DNA of 64,000 nucleotides from Simmondsia chinensis (GCA_018398585.1 JAGTTD010000002.1:31612186-31676185); one strand, 5' to 3'. Positions 1 through 11,669 are shown, numbered from the stretch's first letter. Notes: generated by a model not told the origin, from the letters alone. Numbers and translations are program-made.

Positions 1-204
1 CGAAGAGCATCCGGTACGAATTATCGGACGAAAGGAGCAAGTTTTGAGATCTCGAACTATAAAATAGTAAAGATTCTTTGGAGCAATCACAGTGAAGCTG
101 AGGCAACTTAGGAGCGAGAGGATGAAATGTGCGCAAAGTATCCTTCACTTATTTATACAGGTACATAAGTTTCGAGGACGAAACTCTTTTTAAGGAGTGG
201 AGGA
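1..204 (+). mobile_element. 3' internal end and polypurine tract of a Ty3/gypsy element
   Basis: The stretch ends in a 'TTTCGAGGACGAAAC' motif followed by an A/G-rich tract (AAGGAGTGGAGGA, about 192-204). This is the usual junction between the polyprotein end and the 3' LTR in plant chromoviruses of the Tekay/Del type (family knowledge). The rest of the element lies left of the window. No long reading frame survives here. Lineage is inferred from the junction motif only. Confidence 0.6.
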
Positions 205-948
205 TGTAAGGAATTGAAATTTAGAACTTTGATATCTAGCAAATCCAATTTTCGAGTAAGTGTATATGTATATATGTATTTGAGAGGGGAGCAAGGCAAT
301 AATGAGGGGAATGGGGTGCAAGGCAAAAATGAGTGGGGAGCAAGCATATGTAATTGGAGTTGGGAGCAAGGTCCCTCCTTCTATAATTGGAACCCTTAGC
401 CAACTTCACATTTTCTCCGCCTGAAGTAAGTAAAAATTGAGAGTAAACTTATAATCTAGAATTTCAAGTGAGCCCTATTTTCTACAAGTGACTTATCCGT
501 TAACTCTTCCGCCCTTTTGGCTAAAACGTCTAAAATTTTGATCTATTTAATTATAGCTAAGTTTTTCATGGTTTTCTCAAAAGTTCTTTAAAAGACTTCC
601 TTTTTACATGCCACATATTGACATCTTTACCGTTGTATGTGTCCAAAACTGAAAGATGTTTGTCTAACTTTGTGGAACATGGAATTTAACATTGGTATTG
701 TTATGTAATTTTGATTTATGATACAATGAAAGTATGATTTGAATAATGATTTATGAGTTGCAAATATGCAATGTGTTTCTTACGCCTGTTTTGAGGGTTT
801 TCCCCTACGTGTTAGGACGTATTTGAAAAATATTCCCTAAGTTAATCTAATTAACGCAGTGGAACGGTTTAAAATATTTGAATAATGATTTATGAGTTGC
901 AAATATGCAATGTGTTTCTTACGCCTGTTTTGAGGGTTGTCCCCTACG
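205..948 (+). repeat. Probable gypsy 3' LTR, interrupted on its right
   Basis: TG starts directly after the polypurine tract at 205. Sequence then runs without a coding frame to the copia LTR inserted at 949. The LTR end cannot be placed: either it lies in 2837-2930 beyond the copia insertion, or it is lost. Positions 737-948 also belong to the 139-bp tandem duplication listed separately. I see no promoter that I would defend. Confidence 0.45.
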
Positions 949-1014
949 TGTTAGGACGTATTTGAAAAATATTCCCTAAGTTAATCTAATTAACGCAGTG
1001 GAACGGTTTAAAAT
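737..1014. repeat. 139-bp tandem duplication, two near-identical copies
   Basis: Copy one is 737-875 and copy two 876-1014. By eye they differ at one base (TTTTCCCC versus TTGTCCCC). Each copy holds about 73 bp of flanking DNA plus the last 66 bp or so of the minus-strand copia LTR, so the duplication was made after that LTR inserted. The near identity points to a recent event. Confidence 0.9.
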
Positions 1015-2836
1015 TTCTAATTTTAAACCTACTAGTGACTTAGAATTTCTAATTCTAAATCTACCGATTTAAAATTTTAAATTTTAAATCTACAGACCTC
1101 TACTCTAATACATTCATAATAATAACATAAATAACTAGTATAATAAATACTGTAAATAAATAGAAAGGAGAAAACTAAAAGAAAAGAAAAGAAGAATACC
1201 CGGATATAGACCACTGTGTCACTTCAAAAAATCACATAGACCGCAAGATTTTTTATGCAATCTCCTCATAACACCCAGAGTGTGGGCTCCGAAAAATATT
1301 AACTAGAGGAAAATTTTCAACGGAAATTTCTTTTCTGTTAGTTCTCCGAAAGTCAATACTTTCGTAAAGCTATTAATTTTGATTACTACTAGAACACTAA
1401 ACTTTAATTCTAGGACCCCTATTTATAGTTGGGTATTGAAGTGAAAAAATAAAGAAATTTCGATGTGGGATCAAAACCTTTTAAGCAAAACAACGTCGTT
1501 TTTAAGTAAGGCAAAATAGCCGCCCAGGACATGCCACATGGCACATTCTGGTTGGTCTGCACCGTTAGGCGTGCCATGGCACCGCGCCCAAAGGCACGGA
1601 TGGCTCCCTAAAGACCGCCTATGGTTCGTCCATTTTGGGCGACGTGGATCGCAACCCGTTTTCCTTTTTTGGTTTCCCACATGCAAAAATTCATATTATA
1701 AATTTTTAATTTTAAAAATTTATTGTATTTTATAATTTTAACTTTTATTCATCTAATGAATAATGTTCAGCAAATTCAAATTTATTTATCACATGAATAA
1801 ATAATTCATCTCATGAATTCCTTTAATTTTTTTTGATGGTGTAAAATTAGAGGCTTGACAAGGACTTGAGGGATATTTAAATCTAGCTCCATATGGATCA
1901 AAACTAATTATCATCTCATGATATTATTTGTTACCATTTAGCAGGACTTAATTCGACTAACTCCTACTGCACTCTAGAATTAAGCTTATTTATTTGATAA
2001 TTCCTAATCCATAATAAATGAATGATCAACCCACTATAAGATATTTATGAGAAGTAATAATTAAAACTACCATTATTATACTTCTCACCATTTTTCCTTA
2101 AGTTCCTGACTCACCCTTTTTAGAATAATTCTGTGACATGAGAATATTTTCTTCACATCAATTCCAGTGACGAACACTAGCAATATTTTGGCCAAAGATT
2201 CCAAATTTTTCGAACACTTGCGAATCTACTTAAGGGGACACGTGTATCTCATAAGAGACTATAGACTCCATGTTGACTGTTTTGTTCCCACTACATTTCA
2301 TGTAGGCATTCAATGCACATAGACTATTGGCCACTTTATAGGACCTCACTTTGAGTACATTAAAGTAGCGAACACTATGTGCATGAGTTCAAGACAATCT
2401 TAGGATTTAGAGTAATCTCTTAATCACAAAGAATTGGTTATTTCTGATAGCAATTAAGAAATAAACAATTCCAAAGGTCCAGCTCAATGTACCAATCTTA
2501 TTAATGAACACTATCTACATGACCTAGACAAGCCAACTATGGTATCATCTTATAGTTTTATCAGATAAGTTGTCCAGAATTCATCATCGACTATGAACTC
2601 AGTTTGACAACATGTGACAATTTGGATTTAGGTATATCCGTGGCTCAATCTCATTAGCTACTTAAACCAAACTATGACATATCGTATTGGACTATGTCCA
2701 TCTCATGGAATATTTTAGAAATAATCACATGCATATTTGAACTGTAAACCATAATCAAACATCGAATAGATAAATGGATTTTATTTATTAATATTTAAAC
2801 AAAAATAATTAGGTTTTCAAGATATTGTTTCCACCA
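949..2836 (-). mobile_element. Solo LTR of a Ty1/copia family, minus strand
   Basis: Read on the minus strand, this begins TGGTGGAAACAATATC at 2836 and ends CGTCCTAACA at 949. It aligns along its length with the plus-strand copia LTR at 29304-31172: shared 'CATGTGATT' and 'CATGAGATGG' blocks near the start, a TATA box, and a 'CCRCTGCGT' block near the end. The flanking 5-mers are CTACG (944-948) and CTATG (2837-2841), a target duplication with one C-to-T change. There is no internal region, so this is a solo LTR left by LTR-LTR recombination. It is 1,888 bp long, close to the 1,869 bp of the other copy. Confidence 0.8.
1421..1543 (-). promoter_or_regulatory. LTR promoter: TATA box and decayed G-box palindrome
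   Basis: On the minus strand, TATAAAT lies at 1427-1421. Upstream of it at 1543-1532 is TGCCATGTGGCA. The sister LTR at 29.3-31.2 kb has TGCCACGTGGCA at the same relative place, so the copy here has lost the CACGTG core by a C-to-T type change. TATA position and spacing fit an LTR U3 promoter. Activity is not shown. Confidence 0.6.
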
Positions 2837-3588
2837 CTATGATGATGGGGAAAAACATCTTTAAGCACTCGATGGGGGTTTATACCATCTCTTTTAGTAG
2901 TGCACAATTGAAACATTTCTCTGAGCCCGTAGTTGGTCGGGGACCCATTGTGATAATAAATTTGGGTATCCGCATATTAGATGCTATTAATCTAGCCTTT
3001 CTACGAAAGCTAGGATGAGGATTCTTAAAAAGAAGGATAATTGGGTTTACCTGATCAAGAATAAATATTTGATTAAAGGAGTTCATGAGATACAAGGGGA
3101 GGAATTTCGACTCTTTTGCTTGGAAGGAAATCCTGACGGCTAGAATGATTCTGGCAAAAGGACTGAAATGGAAAATTGGTAATGGGAAGAAGGTTAATTT
3201 CTGGCTCGACTGGTGGACTGCAGATGGTTCGTTGATCAACTATTTGAACGAAGATAGTAGGAATGTGGACATACCTCTTGAGGTAGCAGATTTCATTACT
3301 GAGGGAGAATGGGACTAGACTAAGCCTAAAAGGTGGGGTTTTTTTTTGGTAAGTGCCTGAAAAGGTGGTGTCCCCATGTTGTTTAACATCTGGGGGATTT
3401 CGATTCCTAAGTCGGACATGGATGATCTATTCTGCTTGGATTTCACGCGTTCAAGAGACTTTAGTGTCAAATATGCTACCTGGCTAGCGCACAATCTTGA
3501 ATGGGTTGATAGGAATGAGTGGGAGTTTCGTTGGATCTGGAAGATGGATATACCCTGAAGGTTAAAATCTTTCTGTGGCAGGCTCTTA

Positions 3589-4152
3589 GGCTGCATTTGG
3601 TTCAGCTTTTAACATCTTGAAGTTGTGAAAAAGATCTAGTTCACTATAAGGCTTGCGTTTGGTTGACAGAAAAGATCTTTTTACATGTTTTTTACAGCTT
3701 AAATAGAAAGATGAAAAAGCTGCTTTATAACTAGGCAGAAAAAGATGCAAAACTGAATCTTTTTCACAACTTATTCAGAAATATGTTTTAAAAAGGCTGT
3801 ATTAACATTAAATGTTTATCACCATGACCTAGTTTTACTTGTTATCACCAACCCCGCTCACAACCACCCTTTTTATGCCCATGGGTCGTTATACTCACCA
3901 TCATCCACTATCATGACCTACTATTATCATGATTTTCACTTACCTATTATTATTAATTAATTAATATTATTAAGTCATTTTTATGATTATAATAGATAGT
4001 TTTCTTTTTTAAACTTGCATCTAAACACGTTATGATATAAAAAATATCTTTTTGTACTGCACAACCAAACACTTCACTGTAAAAAGATACAATCTTAAAT
4101 AGACAGATCTTATTGAAAAGATAAGCTGAAATAAGTCAAATCAAATGCATCC
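3589..4152. mobile_element. Tourist-like (PIF/Harbinger) MITE, 564 bp
   Basis: Terminal inverted repeats are GGCTGCATTTGGTTC at the left and the complement of GGATGCATTTGATTTG at the right. TTA flanks both ends (3586-3588 and 4153-4155). A TTA target site and G-rich ends with a TTTGGTT core are the marks of Tourist/Harbinger MITEs. A second, inner inverted pair lies at about 3654-3670 and 4060-4085 (GCGTTTGGTTG / CAACCAAACAC). No coding capacity. It sits inside the LINE zf-RVT domain, so it is younger than the LINE. Confidence 0.85.
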
Positions 4153-4595
4153 TTAATGGCTACCTTGTCACTAGGGAATATATCAAAAAACACTTTCCAA
4201 AGTGGGTCCTGCCATGTACCCGGTGCGGCAGTGAGAATGAAGATGTGTCCCATATCCTTTTGAACCGTACTTACGCCCAGGATATCTGGAGTTTGGCTGT
4301 ATCCGCCCGATGGCTTACTACTGTCCCTAGAGGATTGAACCTGGCAAATGTGTTGAGGAACAAAAAGTGTAATAAGAATCTCACTAAGTTTGCTATCCTC
4401 TGCTGGAAATATCTAGAAGGATAGGAATAATGCTACTTATAGAGGTAAAAAGGTGAAGCCTATTAAACCTGTTACTTTAATAGAGCAAACGGCTCTTGAA
4501 TGGCTTCGCCACAGTGAGCTTGAAGAGGGGGGACGCTTGCGTCATCAGAGCAACAAAGGGAGTGAGCATTGCTTTAAGTGGGTTTCTTCCTTCCT

Positions 4596-4597
4596 CC

Positions 4598-4628
<31 letters not shown>

Positions 4629-4647
4629 AAAAAAAAAAAAACCCCCC
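4596..4647. repeat. C23-A23-C6 homopolymer block inside LINE coding sequence
   Basis: A run of 23 C (4596-4618) is followed at once by 23 A (4619-4641) and 6 C. It lies between the zf-RVT and RNase H parts of the LINE and is read as a proline run followed by a lysine run. The same composition occurs on the other strand of the RTE LINE at 36460-36506. Run lengths may be affected by sequencing or assembly. Confidence 0.9.
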
Positions 4648-4772
4648 GTCAAGGTGGATAAAAATAAATTTTGATGGCTCAAGATGTGGGAATGTGGCTG
4701 TAGCTGGCTTCAGAATCCGAGACTCTCAAAGTAATATAATCTTAGTAGGTACAACAAAGCTTGGCTACGCTC

Positions 4773-6254
4773 TGATGCATCTCGTATTTACGCATCTTTT
4801 ATTTGTTATGTTAGTTATTTTACCTGTTCAATTATCGTTATATCCTCACTTAGGCAATTTTTATGTTTTATAGGTTTGAAGATTAATGTTTCGTAAATTG
4901 TCAAATTTTGGTGCAAATGAGACAAAATTTGAAGCGTGGCCAATCAAATCAAGTCAATCAGGATTTGGGACAAGAATGTATAAGCCTGGAGGCTTTCGAG
5001 CAGCACACTTGCAAATGTTCACTCCAGACTGCAGCCACCACATCACACCTGCTCAAAAAACTCATCAACCACCTTTGCGGCCCACCTGACCTGCAGCACA
5101 ACTTGCACAGGCCCACCATCGTCCTCAGGCCTGCACCAGCAATACCACTAGTCAGCGCAGCCCATGACCACCAGCGTACCACCAAGCCCAGTAGAGCACA
5201 ACTTGCGTTTGGTCCAATTCTAGTCCAAATTTTTGCCTCTTACGTCCTGTCCTGCGTCCAACCCACCATCATAGCCCAGCCCAGCACCCGTAAGGTTTTA
5301 CTAGCAGCAACATCATCGTGATAGAGAGGGTTTTTAATTAACAATTTGAGGAGTTCGATTCTCTATTTTTGGAGCTACCGCTTCACCCTCTCCAATTCTC
5401 TCTCTCTCACTCTCTTCACCACTTTGTCCTTTTCCTCCAATTTGGGACGTAAGTAATTGGCGTGAGATCGACATGGGCTCGTTCATCTCCTCCTTCACCG
5501 AGTTATCCTTGATGGAGGGCTAACTTGCTCTCTAGGGTTAGAAGAAGTCTTAGTCTTTATATTCTTGTCTTGCTTTTAATTTTGGGATAATTGATTAGTT
5601 ACATGAATTGCTTGATTGTAAGAAATACTTGAAGTATTACATTTTTATCAATTATTCAATTGAGATGATGATTGAGTTTGTAACCTTTTATCGTTGATGT
5701 TGATATTTATAAATTAATTCTTTGTGCCTATAGCCTTAGGATTAATTAATCAGGCAATAGTTTTCACTGAATTGTTAATTAGAGTATCTTCTCTATGTTT
5801 TAGTTAGATAGGGTCAATACATCATATTAGCAATACATAAGGTAGAGCCTATTTTTCCTTTGCTTTAGTTAGATAGGGTCAATACATGATGCTAATATCA
5901 TTACCTTAGTAGATTGAAGCTTGTAGCCCAAACCTCTATCCCTGTGACAATCAATAATCACAATTTAAGAGCTAACGCAAGAATAATTGGTTAATGATGG
6001 ATTCAAAACCCTAGGTTCCAGTCTCATATTCTTTTTTTTCTTTAGAAGTAGAATTCCTTAGTTTAATTGCCATTTTCATGGATTAATTAACACAAAAATC
6101 CCTTAATTTTTCTCGAATCAATTTGGATCATAGAATATATTAACGTACTCTTAGTCCCCATGGTTCAACACCTTCTCACTCTAGACTTCAATTAAGGTGT
6201 GTTCAGTGCATAGGGTTTTATATTAAATTTTGATTTATGTACAAAAACACAGCA
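4773..6254 (+). mobile_element. Solo LTR (gypsy, Athila/Tat-like style), 1.48 kb
   Basis: The segment begins TGATGCATCTCG and ends ACACAGCA, and it separates two parts of the LINE RNase H domain exactly. The flanking 5-mers are CGCTC (4768-4772) and TGCTT (6255-6259). The LINE frame predicts an original CGCTT, so each side carries one change. Layout resembles the LTR at 32655-34111 (TGATAAG start, 1,457 bp). No primer-binding site or internal part remains. Short imperfect repeats occur at about 5800-5885 ('TAGATAGGGTCAATACAT' twice). Reading frames inside have no recognisable domain. Confidence 0.7.
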
Positions 6255-6560
6255 TGCTTCGATTATTGTAGCAGAAGCTATCGTGCGAGAGATGGACTCA
6301 TTCATGTTGTTAATAGGGGGGCTCGAAGAGTCATTTTAGAGGGAGATAACAAAGTAGCCATCAAGGTACTTAAAGGGTTGTATGCGTCATTGGAGAACAT
6401 CAACACTATGGTGGATGATATTATCACCATCAATTTCACTCTGGATCATATCTCTTATTCCTGTGTTTTTAAAGAACCTAAAAGATTTGCATAGCGAATA
6501 CTGGCTATGAGAGTGAGGGGATTCATTAAGAGATAATGCTTATTTTCGCAGCTCTCCTTA

Positions 6561-7110
6561 CTATTTCCAGAGCTGATGTCTTGGGATTACCCCTTTTGAG
6601 ATGGAGATCTTAGGACTACCGCTTGGTCTTGTCATACGCCAAGACCAAACAACCCATTTTTTGCTTTTATTATTTTGTATCAAATATGTAAAGTAAAATG
6701 TAATATTAATTAGTAAAAAATAGTTTAAGTTAAGGGGATGGATACCGGTTGCTTGTATTAACCAGTTGCCCATGTGAATGTAGATTAGGCTAGGTTTACT
6801 TATCTTACAAGCAAGGAGTTAGCATTAATGTAATTGTGGGCCATTGTGGTCTAGGTGTGTGTATGTGTGCCGGTTTGTCCCCCCTCCCCAAGCTCTATAT
6901 AAGGAATTGTAACCTTGTAATTTGGATCATCAATCAAATTACAAAATTTGAATTCTCACTCCCTTTCTCTCTTCCTCAACCGTCACTCTCTCCCTCGCTC
7001 TTTCATTCTACAAAAAGTTTCTCTTCTTTTCATATCTTATTCTCTAATTTCTCTTCTTAATCTCTATCCTCTTTCTCCCAAATTAATTCAAGTCACGGAC
7101 TTAGGTTTGT
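6561..7110 (+). other. LINE 3' trailer followed by a promoter-like, probably LTR-derived segment
   Basis: Up to about 6650 the sequence reads like the untranslated end of the LINE. From about 6740 it looks like an LTR promoter: a CTATATAAGG TATA box at about 6895 and then a pyrimidine-rich leader (CTCTCTCC repeats, 6955-7080). I could not define both ends or a target duplication, so the LTR reading is an inference. Confidence 0.35.
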
Positions 7111-8997
7111 GACAGGTCTTTGCCTATTAAAAAATTAAAATTAGAAAAATTGTGTGAATTAAAAATTTTGAAACAAATTATGAAAAAATAATTTTTTGGG
7201 AAAAGCTTAAAAAGATATAATAATATTTTTCAACTTTATTTTTTTTATTTTTTAAAAAAATTAATTTTTTAGAATTCATTTTCAAATTTTTATTTCATTC
7301 ACTTTTTTAATTTTAAATTTGTTAATCTTATAGTATTTTTTATACAAATTTAAAAAATACTTTGTTGTGTTCAAAATTTATAATTTTATTACTATTATTA
7401 ATTAAAATAATTATTTTGTATAAATATACAAAAATTCTCTTATCTTTTGCCTAGAAACATAAAGCTCCTACTTTTCTCCTAAAAGCAAAATTTTCTATCG
7501 TTTGTATAAAAGTGGAAAATTCATAATTTTTAATTTGATACATACTTTTTAATTTTAATTTATTAATCTAATTTTTCCAAAAAAAATTTCATAATTTACT
7601 TTAAAGTTTTTAATTTCATACATTTTTTTAATTTCAAATTTATTTATTTCGAAAGGGTGAGTTGTGTTTGGTAACAAAGTTTGGTGGTTGAGTTGGGTGT
7701 AATAACAAAGTTAAGAGCCATTTTTTAAAATTTAAAGTATAGGGGGTGTATTGTATTTAATTGCAAAACCAAGGGTGTGTTGTATGTAATAACAAAGTTC
7801 AGGGTGCTATTTTTTGAAACTAAAAGTTCATGGGGCTATCCTATGAAATTAAAAGTGCAGGGGATGTGTTGTGTTTAATTATAAAGTTTAAAAGACTATT
7901 TTATAAAATTGAAATTTCAGAGGGTGTGTTGTAGTTAATTGTAAGGTCTGAGTCTTTCCATATTTTGCTATAAAATATAATCATGGTATTCGAGTAAAGC
8001 TAACCTAAATTCATACCATAAACTATCCTTGATTGATTTGGCAATTTAATTTACTATTTAATTTCATAACTTTATTAAACCGCGCACATTCTCAACAAAA
8101 ACCCAGATTTAATCTCTTAATAATCATTAAAACTAGCTTTATAGCTAGTCCCTGTGGATATGGCAACCTATATACCCGCCACAGCTACGTCTTCCTTGTA
8201 CACTTACGAATACACGATTTTTTACATGATTTGAAACTACGTAAGTAGGATATGTCAAAGAAACCATATTATAAAAAATAACAATTAACGAAGTTTAACA
8301 TAGGTTAAAAAATAAAGTTTATACAATGCCCACACAATTAAAATATAAACAATATAAGCCCTAAGTATAAATTTAAAACAACAACAAAAAAAAATAAAAA
8401 ATAACTATAAATATTTATGCAATTAAAAAAAAAAAAGCTTAAAATTACTGTAGTGATGATAACTTCAGTGAAAGATGATAATGGTGGTTGACAACTCTGG
8501 CAACATGGAACCAAAAACGAACGTTAGTGCACAATAAGGAAGACGAAGGCGAAGACGTGCGAGGAGGCAAAGATGGCGTGCAAGACGATGGAGTGTGATG
8601 GTTTCGAGGGTTCGAGGAGGAGGACAAACGACGATGTGTGGGTTTGAGGGTGTGGGGTGTCTAAATGCCCATAAGTGAACCGCGACACAACAACGTGGTT
8701 ATAATTGCAAGCAACTGTGATACCAAAACACTATTCGCAATAAGGGAAAAAAATTATGTTGAACATAAAACGCGCTTTGGAAATGCTGTTCACTTTTTGA
8801 TTTTTTTTCCTTGAACCAAAATGAGTGTTGGGATTTTGGTTCAATGTTGGTATTTTTATTAAAATTAACCGTATTATGGGAACATGGTTTACAACGTAAC
8901 CTTCATCAAAACTTGGTGGATGCCATGCTGGTGTCCATGTGGGCAACAATGTCCACGTGGAGACTATTCTTTATTAATATTATTTTTGTAAACATTT
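7111..8997. other. AT-rich intergenic sequence with a degenerate short repeat
   Basis: No gene is visible. Between about 7660 and 7960 a phrase of the form 'GGGTGTGTTGTRTTTAATTR' returns five or six times at uneven spacing, each followed by 'AAAGTT' and an A/T-rich filler, so this is a decayed tandem repeat. Region 8440-8650 is a little richer in GC, but its short frames are low in complexity and look like chance. The final part (8700-8997) has no recognised origin. Confidence 0.5.
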
Positions 8998-9488
8998 TGT
9001 GAGAACAAAATTTTGAACAAAATAAATAGACGAAATAAATGCTACATAAATATAAAAATTTGTATTTATTCAGAAAAATATAGATATAATCTTTGTGTAT
9101 ATATATTATCACAAATACACAACAAGTCCTCTTATTCGATCTCCACGAGATTTAATGAGCCATGTGTCTTATTTTTATATATTTTATACCTCATTCTTGT
9201 AACATACTCGGCTTTTACATGTGTGTTTTGTTGTAATCTAGATACATTTTGGCTTGGAGTCCAACGAAGCAGACAAAGGTTAAAACGAGATAAAATCAAG
9301 AAGAATTTAGGCATATTTGAATAGTACATTGAGAAACCCGACCATGTGTGTAAAATAAGGACCATCGGGTCAAAATTCAGTTTTACAATTTAGAACAAGT
9401 AATAATTCGTGGATGGTTAATATATATTTTTTATAATATTATAATATTATATATTATCTGATATATTATATTATATTATATTATATAT

Positions 9489-9680
9489 CCTTCTTTGACT
9501 TTTTTATCAGAATGCAAGGTGATTGATTTGTGGTTTATCTGCAGGCATTCAACTACTTCAAGTTGGGGGTCCCCGGAAACAATCTCCTTTCCAGCTGGAA
9601 GGGGTAAGGCTGCGTACATCACCCCCCCAGACCCTGCGTTCAGCGGGAGCCGCAAGGCACTGGGACTGTTGTTGTTGTTG
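9489..9680 (+). mobile_element. 3' end fragment of an RTE-type LINE (or a SINE sharing its tail)
   Basis: The fragment contains 'GGGTAAGGCTGCGTACATC', then 'CCCAGACCCTGCG', and ends in repeated TTG (CTGTTGTTGTTGTTG). This is the conserved 3' end of plant RTE LINEs; the RTE copy at 36416-38435 shows the same tail on the other strand. It is about 190 bp, far 5'-truncated. AT-rich target sequence on both sides hides any duplication. Confidence 0.75.
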
Positions 9681-9713
9681 TATATTATATTTATATAATA
9701 TAATATTATATAT

Positions 9714-9744
<31 letters not shown>

Positions 9745-9760
9745 CACACACACGCATAGA

Positions 9761-10404
9761 GAGAGCAGCTGGAATGAAAATGGAAGTTTTGTGAGAATGT
9801 GAGAAAATTTAATCCACACCGTTGGATCTTAAGTAAGATTGATCAATAGTTCTAAAAAGCTCATCATGTCCGAAGCCCTACCACCATCCAACGGTCACCA
9901 CCACCGCCACTTCTCTCCGCCACCCCCACCACCGCCACCCGCCGCCGCCGCTACTACCCACCACCATCAGTGGTGGCGGGTGGCGGTGACAGTGATGGTG
10001 GGAGGTGGCGGCGGTGACCGTTGGGAATTGAGATGGGATGGAGAAAGAGAGATGGGTGGCGGTGGCGGGGTGGCGGAGAGGATCGACAGCGGTGGGGAGG
10101 GCGGCGGCCGCGGCGGTAACGGTGGTGGGTGGAGGTGGTGGTGACTATAGGGATCTGAGATGGGATGGAAAGAGAGAGATGGGTGGCGGTGGAGATGAGC
10201 ATAGGGATCTGAGATGTGCGGCGGTGGCAGAGAGGAGTGGCAGCGATGGTGGTGGGCGGCGGTGGTGGCGATCATTGGGTGGTGAAAGGACTCTGGATAC
10301 TATGAGCCTCTTAGAACTATTGATCAGTCTTAGTTAAGATTTAACAGTGTAGATTAATTTTCTCATATTCTCGCAGAACTTTCATTCTCATTCCAGCTGC
10401 TCCC
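9761..10404. mobile_element. Small element with ~100-bp terminal inverted repeats (MULE/Pack-MULE-like)
   Basis: The left arm starts GAGAGCAGCTGGAATG and the right arm is the complement of GGGAGCAGCTGGAATG. The match continues for about 100 bp on each side (for example 'ACTGATCAATAGTTCTAA' type sequence near 9840 and 10320). The core is GC-rich (GGTGGCGGTGG repeats) with a 40-50 bp tandem unit, 'GATCTGAGATGGGATGG', at about 10020, 10150 and 10203. Long inverted ends around a GC-rich core suggest a Pack-MULE, but no 9-bp target duplication was found, so the class is inferred. Reading frames in the core are low-complexity Gly/Trp/His or Pro/Ser strings that I do not call genes. Confidence 0.65.
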
Positions 10405-11430
10405 TATATATATATAAATAAGGACGGGCAAAGGGGGGAGGCCGCACACGCACCGAGGCTCCCAACTTTTAAATATCAAAAACCTATTTTTTTTTAGGGA
10501 TCTTTCTCTTATCTCCTGTTCTCCTCTCCTCCCGATGCTACTACGAGATCCAAGGGATTCTCAAACGCCGAAGCGCACGTGGTTGGAGTGCTAGAAGAAT
10601 CAAAGCTTGGATCAACATCAATGCAAATTAGGGGAGTCTCCGTTTCCTAGTTTTTTTTGTCATTATTTCTTTCTTTATTGATTTTAATAATTTGTAAAAC
10701 TCCTAGGAGGAGTAGACTCTTTAATTTAGGGATGAAGATGGGTAGCTGTCCGTATCCCAAATTTATATTATACTTTTGATAATGGTTTTGTCATGTTATA
10801 TACGCACTCCTATGGGGAATTTATGATTGTGTTGGATGTTTCTTTGCATGTGCTTGTAGCCATAATAAAATTTCCAAATTTTTAGCATTCGTCTACGAGC
10901 TTATAGCCTAGACCATAACATAACTAGTTCTTTCGCGTGGTCAAGGTTAAGGTTGTACCCAACCCTAAACACAATCTTTTACATAAATTAATACTTAATT
11001 AAGAATTAGAAAGGAATTTGTTAGTGTTATTGAGATAATCCATGCTACACCTAGGGTGATATGATAGGTTATGCCTTTAGACTAGTTCATTACCCTAATC
11101 CCTAGTTTGAATATTGACTGAGTCCTAGTGCTTGTAGCCTAAGCCAGCTAAATCATTGTCACAGTATAATATAATGATGGGATACGAGTTAAGCTACCTT
11201 AAATATGCCCTAAACTAACCTCAATTGAATTGAAAACTTTAGTTTATATTTAGTTTTATTAATTTAGTCAACAAATTATTCAAACAAACAAAAATTTCAA
11301 CCGCTCATTAACAACTAAATTTGACTTAACTCCGATTCCCTGTGAATATGATACCCATATACCTGACTAAGCTATGACACATGCTTGCAAGTACATGGGT
11401 TTAAAACACTTTTAAATTCATACCAAGTTT

Positions 11431-11448
11431 TGGCACCGTTGCCAGGGA
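11431..11448 (+). promoter_or_regulatory. Primer-binding site of the Athila-like element
   Basis: TGGCACCGTTGCCAGGGA begins 5 bases after the 5' LTR end (TACCA, 11425). It is one or two changes away from the TGGCGCCGTTGCCGGGGA site usual in Athila elements, where the 3' end of a cellular tRNA primes reverse transcription. Confidence 0.85.
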
Positions 11449-11669
11449 ATTGGTAGTCAAAGTTCGATTTAGTGAGTTTTTTTTTTTTTTTTTTCTCATT
11501 AGTTTTTGTCTTTTTTTTTCAAAAAAATTCAATATTTATTTTTAATTATTTTTCTTTCATATTTTATATTTTCGTTGTTTTTATTAATCAGTTTTTTTAA
11601 ATAATTTAACTTTTTTTATTTGTTGTTTGCCTAGCAAGTTGTGTTGAATTATCTGTTTGACTGTAACCA

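Larger units (their letters stand above)
2930..6560 (+). pseudogene. 3' half of an L1-type LINE ORF2 (zf-RVT and RNase H), broken
   Basis: Three blocks form one LINE tail. At 2930-3588 are 'WKIGNGKKVNFWLDWW' and 'WKMDIP', typical of the region after the reverse transcriptase in plant L1. At 4156-4772 the zf-RVT motif follows (C-x2-C ... SHILL) and RNase H begins with 'WIKINFDGSRCGN'. At 6255-6560 RNase H resumes with 'SIIVAEA' and 'VILEGDNK'. The first gap is a MITE (3589-4152) and the second a solo LTR (4773-6254); deleting both rejoins the frame. Several stops and frameshifts (for example near 3030, 3316 and 3556) make it a pseudogene. The endonuclease and RT core are missing on the left. 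Codon structure is still readable, so decay is moderate. Confidence 0.85.
9163..11425 (+). repeat. 5' LTR of the Athila-like element, enlarged by insertions
   Basis: It aligns with the 3' LTR (15070-16492) from TGTGTCTTATT at the start to ACACTTTTAAA...ACCA at the end. Region 9425-10405 has no counterpart in the 3' LTR, where a short TATATATA stretch stands instead. That extra DNA is an RTE tail plus a small element with inverted ends, both listed separately. A TATA-like run (TATATATATAAATAAGG) lies at about 10405-10421. The two LTRs differ at many positions, so the insertion is not recent. Confidence 0.85.

Noticed and set aside
4453..4873. Frame with a poly-Pro then poly-Lys run as a gene of its own
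   Set aside because: The outer parts match LINE zf-RVT and RNase H; the runs come from the C23A23 block.
4886..5321. A 137-codon frame with many His/Pro/Gln codons
   Set aside because: It lies within a solo LTR, overlaps another frame of equal length, and has no recognisable domain.
9476..9759. Frames rich in Tyr/Ile on both strands
   Set aside because: They read through TATA and ACAC microsatellites and an RTE tail.
9839..10337. Overlapping frames of about 80-100 codons rich in Gly/Trp or Pro/Ser/His on both strands
   Set aside because: They are opposite readings of one GGTGGCGGTGG low-complexity stretch; no domain and no sign of a conserved frame.
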